64,000 bases of DNA from Deltaproteobacteria bacterium (GTDB taxonomy: Bacteria; Myxococcota_A; UBA9042; PHBI01), in NCBI GenBank assembly GCA_020632715.1, contig JACKFA010000001.1, positions 992,001 to 1,056,000 of the forward strand. Reading direction: 5' to 3'. Below, in pieces: positions 61,040 to 64,000 of this stretch. Position numbers and translations under genes: made by a program. Within the stretch, counting starts at the first letter, position 1, and the number at the start of each line of letters is the position of its first letter. The notes under the pieces were generated by a model. It ran no database searches. It saw only the letters and a list, made by a program, of their open reading frames with translations, and was not told the origin of the DNA.

Positions 61040-62590
61040 CTATGGGGGTACAGGCGCGCGGTTGGAAGGCCCGGGCAAGGCCGCGACGCAGGCCATGAGG
61101 GCGTCCTCGTCGAGCTCGGCGTCGGGGCAGAGCGCCCGGAAGAGCGCGATCACCCGCTCGGCGCCGTAGCCGTCGCCCATGGCGCCGCCGAGGGCGCAGA
61201 GGAAGCCCGTCGTGTCGAGGCGGCGGCCGGGCGGGGTGACGAGCCCGCGCAGCGCGGCGTCCACGCGCGCTGGCGACGACCACGCGGCGACGGTCGCGAC
61301 GAACGAGGCGCCCTCGCGATACGCCCAGTGGGGGGTCGATCGGCGCCAGGGATCGCCGAAGCCGACCTGCCGGGGTGGCGCCGGGCCCTCGAAGGGCGGC
61401 GTCGGTGAGCCGTCGGCCCACGTCGCGACGGCCTCGTCGATCCAGCCGTCGCGGTCGGAGGCCGGCCGGAAGCCGTCGCGCCCGAACCACGCGTGGAGCA
61501 CCTCGTGGTCGACGGTGTAGGGGGCCGGCGCGCCGACGAGCGCGGCGTGGTCGTACTCCATGCCGGCGACGACGAGGGAGCCGTCGAAGTCGCCCTGGGC
61601 GACGAGGTATGCGCCGGCCCCCGGCCGCGGCCCGAAGCGCTCGGTCGCGCGCGAGAGCGCGGCGGTGGTGACGTCGGCGAGGGCGTCCAGGCCGTCGTCG
61701 TCTGCCTCCGGGTCGACGATCGCGACGCGCGCGCCGGCGTCCGGGAGGTCGCGGCGCGCGACCCACGAGGCGGGGGCGAGCACGACGAGCGGGCTCATCG
61801 CGTCGCTCGTGGCCGGCCAGCGGAGCGTCCAGAGCCCGGCGGCGGCGCGCTCCTCCGACGCGGCGTTCGAGACGAGCGCGTGCACCTCCGCCGCGCCTTC
61901 GAGGCGGATCCGGAGCGTGAGCGCGAAGGCGTCGAAGGCGAGGTTCGCGGGGAGCCAGCGATCGATGTAGCCGCCGGGCTCGAGGTCGGTGAGGTTCGCG
62001 GAGAACACGGCGAGGCCGTCGCCGAGCGCGAGCGGCACCGGGAACGGGCTCGGCGGCGGCAGGGCGATCACCCACTCGAGCGTCAGCTCGTGGGTCGTGC
62101 AGGGCGCGAGCGCCTCGCGGACGACCCAGAGCTCGCCGCTCGTGGGGCTCGGCACGGCGAGCGCGAGCGCGGAAGTCGGGAGCGGTCGGCCGTCGAGGCG
62201 GGCCGCCGTGATGAGCTGCCCGAGGGCGAGGACCGGGTAAGCGGCCGGGCCGTCGCCGGTCGTGAAGACGACGCGCCCGGAGCCCGTCGCGCGCCCGGCG
62301 TCCGCGTCGAAGGCGAGCGTGGCGTCGACCGCGAGGACATCGACCGGGGCCGCGTCGGCGCCGTCAGGGAGCGCGAAGGGCGGCGGCGCGTGGGCGAGGT
62401 CGCCGCAGGTCGCGGGGTAGTCCGGCGCGGCCCGGGCAGGATCCGCGCGGGTCTCGACGCTCGCGGCGGCGACGTCCGGCTCGGCGTCGCAGGCGGGGAG
62501 GCCCGCGACGGCGCCCGAGAGCGCGAGCGCGAGCGCGGCGACGCCGAGCGCGCGCCGAGCCGCCCTGCCCTCTGTGACGCGGCGCGTCAT
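61040..62590 (-). CDS. M1-like zinc aminopeptidase lipoprotein
   Basis: 516-residue exported metallopeptidase resembling the M1 family. Lipobox GLPAC near residue 34. N-terminal beta domain (about 60-260, VDATLAFDADAGRATGSGRVVF), then the catalytic region: AGMEYDHAAL (the family GAMEN motif reads AGMEY), zinc site HEVLHAWFG (His362, Glu363, His366) and third ligand Glu386 in WIDEAVATW. The spacer between HExxH and Glu is 19 rather than the usual 18 residues. The C-terminal helical domain is short. ATG 62590. Upstream of, and probably co-transcribed with, the hydrolase lipoprotein; the pair may degrade extracellular peptides or esters. Confidence 0.88.
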   Translation of the reverse strand: MTRRVTEGRAARRALGVAALALALSGAVAGLPACDAEPDVAAASVETRADPARAAPDYPATCGDLAHAPPPFALPDGADAAPVDVLAVDATLAFDADAGRATGSGRVVFTTGDGPAAYPVLALGQLITAARLDGRPLPTSALALAVPSPTSGELWVVREALAPCTTHELTLEWVIALPPPSPFPVPLALGDGLAVFSANLTDLEPGGYIDRWLPANLAFDAFALTLRIRLEGAAEVHALVSNAASEERAAAGLWTLRWPATSDAMSPLVVLAPASWVARRDLPDAGARVAIVDPEADDDGLDALADVTTAALSRATERFGPRPGAGAYLVAQGDFDGSLVVAGMEYDHAALVGAPAPYTVDHEVLHAWFGRDGFRPASDRDGWIDEAVATWADGSPTPPFEGPAPPRQVGFGDPWRRSTPHWAYREGASFVATVAAWSSPARVDAALRGLVTPPGRRLDTTGFLCALGGAMGDGYGAERVIALFRALCPDAELDEDALMACVAALPGPSNRAPVPP

Positions 62591-62689
62591 GGCGCTACTG
62601 CCTGGATCATCGCCCTCGACCGTACCACCCTCCAAGGTCGCTGGCGCGTTTGGCGCGCCTCCCGGTCCGGGCTGGTGTAGAGTCCGCCC

Positions 62690-63358
62690 ATGCGACTCCG
62701 CCACCTCATCGTCGTCTCCCTCTTCTCCGCCGGCGGCCTCGCCGCGTGCGGGAAGAGCGCCCCCGCCCCCACCGAGCCGGCCCCCGCGCCCGCGAAGGCC
62801 GAGCCCGCGCCTGCCGAGCCCGCAGCCGCCGAGCCCGCAGCCGCAGAGCCCGCGGCCGCCGAGCCCGCAGCCGCCGAGCCCGCAGCCGCCGAGGCCCCGA
62901 AGGAGCTCGTCGCCGGCGACGCCGCGCCCGACGTCGTCTTCCACCTGCAGGACGGCGCCGAGAAGAAGCTCGCGGACTTCGCCGGGAAGCCCGTCCTCGT
63001 CTACTTCTACCCGAAGGACGACACCCCCGGCTGCACCGTCGAGGCGCAGGGCCTCCGCGACCGCTGGACCGACCTCGAGGCCGCCGGCGTCGCGGTCGTC
63101 GGCGTGTCGCTCCAGGACGCGGACTCCCACAAGGCCTTCATCGACAAGCACGACCTCCCCTTCCCGCTCGCCGTCGACGACGGCACGCTCGCGAAGGCGT
63201 TCGGCGTGCCCGTCCGCGGCGAGTACGCGGCGCGCCAGTCGTTCCTCGTCGGCCCCGACGGGAAGCTCGTGAAGGTCTGGCGCCAGGTCGACCCCGGCGC
63301 CCACGCCGCCGAGGTGCTCGCGGCCGCCCCGAAGGCTCCCCCGGCGGACGCCCCCTGA
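62690..63358 (+). CDS. Peroxiredoxin (BCP/AhpC-TSA) lipoprotein
   Basis: 222 residues. Lipoprotein signal ending LAAC (Cys 20), then an Ala/Glu/Pro spacer (about 23-68) built from a 5-residue EPAAA repeat, then a thioredoxin-fold peroxiredoxin of the bacterioferritin-comigratory type: GDAAPDVVFHLQDG, VLVYFYPKDDTPGCTVEAQGLRDR with the peroxidatic Cys, GVSLQDADSHKAFIDKHDLPFPL, and RQSFLVGPDGKLVKVW. The resolving Cys often found five residues later is Gln here, so it is probably a 1-Cys enzyme. Reduces peroxides outside the cytoplasm. ATG 62690 has no Shine-Dalgarno; GTGTAGAGT ends 6 bases upstream. Confidence 0.92.
   Translation: MRLRHLIVVSLFSAGGLAACGKSAPAPTEPAPAPAKAEPAPAEPAAAEPAAAEPAAAEPAAAEPAAAEAPKELVAGDAAPDVVFHLQDGAEKKLADFAGKPVLVYFYPKDDTPGCTVEAQGLRDRWTDLEAAGVAVVGVSLQDADSHKAFIDKHDLPFPLAVDDGTLAKAFGVPVRGEYAARQSFLVGPDGKLVKVWRQVDPGAHAAEVLAAAPKAPPADAP
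62816..62890 (+). repeat. Five tandem 15-bp repeats in the peroxiredoxin linker
   Basis: GAGCCCGCAGCCGCC repeated five times with one or two changes (62816, 62831, 62846, 62861, 62876), encoding EPAAA units. A likely site of copy-number variation that would change the length of the tether between lipid anchor and enzyme. Confidence 0.85.
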
Positions 63359-63365
63359 GCCGCTG

Positions 63366-64000
63366 TCAGCCCTTCGGCACGCGGAGCGCGGTCGCGAAGA
63401 AACCGTCCATCCCGTGCCGATCCGGGCGCGTCGCGATCGCGAAGCCATCGGCGGTGACGATCTCCTCGGCCTTCTTCCGGCCGAGGATCTCGGCCACCGC
63501 GATGCGCTCGAGCGGCACGGGCGCCTCGGCGAGGATCCGCGCCACGACCTCCTCGTTCTCCTCGGGGAGGATCGTGCACGTCGCGTAGACGAGCCGTCCG
63601 CCGGGCTTCACGAGCGGCAACATCCTGAGCGCGATCGCCGCCTGCGTCTCCGGCAGCGCCGCCGCGAACGCCGGGTCGAGCCGCCACCGCGCCTCCGGGT
63701 TCCGCCTGAGCGCCCCGATCCCGCTGCACGGCGCGTCGACCAGCACCCGGTCGACCTTCCCCGCGAGCCGCGCCACCTCCGCCGGGAGCGGCCCGTCCTC
63801 GCCGATCTCGAGCGCCTGGTGGTTGCTGAGCCCCGCCCGCCGCGCGCGCTTCCGCAGCTCGACCAGCTTCCGCCCCGACACGTCGAGCGACACGACGCGC
63901 CCCTTGTTCCCCATGAGCGCCCCGAGCGCGAGCGTCTTCCCGCCGGCCCCCGCGCACGCGTCCACCACGAGCCCGCGCGGCGGCGGCGCCGTGAGCTCCG
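63366..64000 (-). CDS. RsmB/NOP2-type RNA m5C methyltransferase, N-terminus beyond right edge
   Basis: About 211 C-terminal residues of a SAM-dependent 5-methylcytosine RNA methyltransferase (RsmB/Sun family). Motif I is VVDACAGAGGKTLALG, motif IV VLVDAPCSGIGALRRNPEARWR with one catalytic Cys, and motif VI LVYATCTILPEENEEVV with the nucleophilic Cys. C-terminus is family-typical (DRHGMDGFFATALRVPKG). The N-terminal NusB-like or PUA part lies outside the window, so RsmB, RsmF or another member cannot be separated. Convergent with the peroxiredoxin gene, 7 bases apart. Confidence 0.9.
   Translation of the reverse strand, partial: ELTAPPPRGLVVDACAGAGGKTLALGALMGNKGRVVSLDVSGRKLVELRKRARRAGLSNHQALEIGEDGPLPAEVARLAGKVDRVLVDAPCSGIGALRRNPEARWRLDPAFAAALPETQAAIALRMLPLVKPGGRLVYATCTILPEENEEVVARILAEAPVPLERIAVAEILGRKKAEEIVTADGFAIATRPDRHGMDGFFATALRVPKG

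Overview
High-GC genomic DNA (mostly above 70% G+C) from a bacterium that looks like a member of the Myxococcota (myxobacteria-like). The suggestive features are Cys-rich lipoproteins with slime-mould-type (Dicty_CTDC-like) repeats, an FHA-domain sigma-54 activator, tandem MASE1 hybrid histidine kinases, an ECF sigma/caspase operon and many small lipoproteins. The lineage is inferred from gene content only. I saw no rRNA, tRNA, CRISPR array, transposase or prophage gene. No gene-free stretch exceeds about 300 bases.

Layout. 0-3.8 kb: two translationally coupled Cys-rich lipoproteins on the minus strand; the first runs off the left edge and the second ends in a possible BPI/TULIP-like lipid-binding region. 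4.0-8.5 kb: three small membrane or secreted proteins, each behind a textbook -24/-12 (sigma-54) promoter, interleaved with an ABC exporter and an alpha/beta hydrolase. 8.5-15.1 kb: Aat, a cyclophilin, an FHA-type sigma-54 activator on the minus strand (the obvious local candidate to drive those promoters), a hypothetical protein, a HerA-like ATPase and a dodecin. 15.2-26.0 kb: a YhhN-type membrane protein, a Cys/Met-metabolism PLP enzyme, two paralogous MASE1-PAS-HisKA-HATPase-REC hybrid kinases that flank a secreted protein and a P-loop kinase, then a GGDEF-EAL protein. 26.2-37.5 kb: a peptidase-like hydrolase, YgiQ-type radical SAM protein, RluA-type pseudouridine synthase, then an acyl-CoA operon (CoA-transferase, carboxyltransferase, biotin carboxylase-BCCP fusion, degenerate hydrolase).

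37.6-42.6 kb: a five-gene, tightly coupled operon of lipoprotein, ECF sigma factor, zinc-finger anti-sigma/DUF4384-like protein (apparently frameshifted), secreted caspase-like protease and a second lipoprotein. The two outer lipoproteins share a paired C-x6-C repeat. This is my best candidate for an undescribed system. 42.7-49.0 kb: an aldo/keto-reductase-fold protein without its catalytic tetrad, an RND pump with its adaptor, and a Xi-class GST. 49.1-52.0 kb: an exostosin-like glycosyltransferase, a sulfotransferase-like protein and a glycosyltransferase-like protein in locally lower-GC DNA, probably an acquired cell-surface cluster. 52.0-56.2 kb: a LNS2/lipin-like HAD lipoprotein, a SIMPL protein, a lipoprotein and a membrane protein. 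56.3-64.0 kb: a CoA-binding protein, RlmI-like methyltransferase, hypothetical protein, TatD nuclease, a hydrolase lipoprotein, an M1-like peptidase lipoprotein, a lipoprotein peroxiredoxin, and an RsmB-like methyltransferase cut by the right edge.

Two regulatory themes stand out: the sigma-54 set, and several genes without a Shine-Dalgarno sequence whose -10-like hexamer lies 6-8 nt before the start codon, suggesting leaderless mRNAs.
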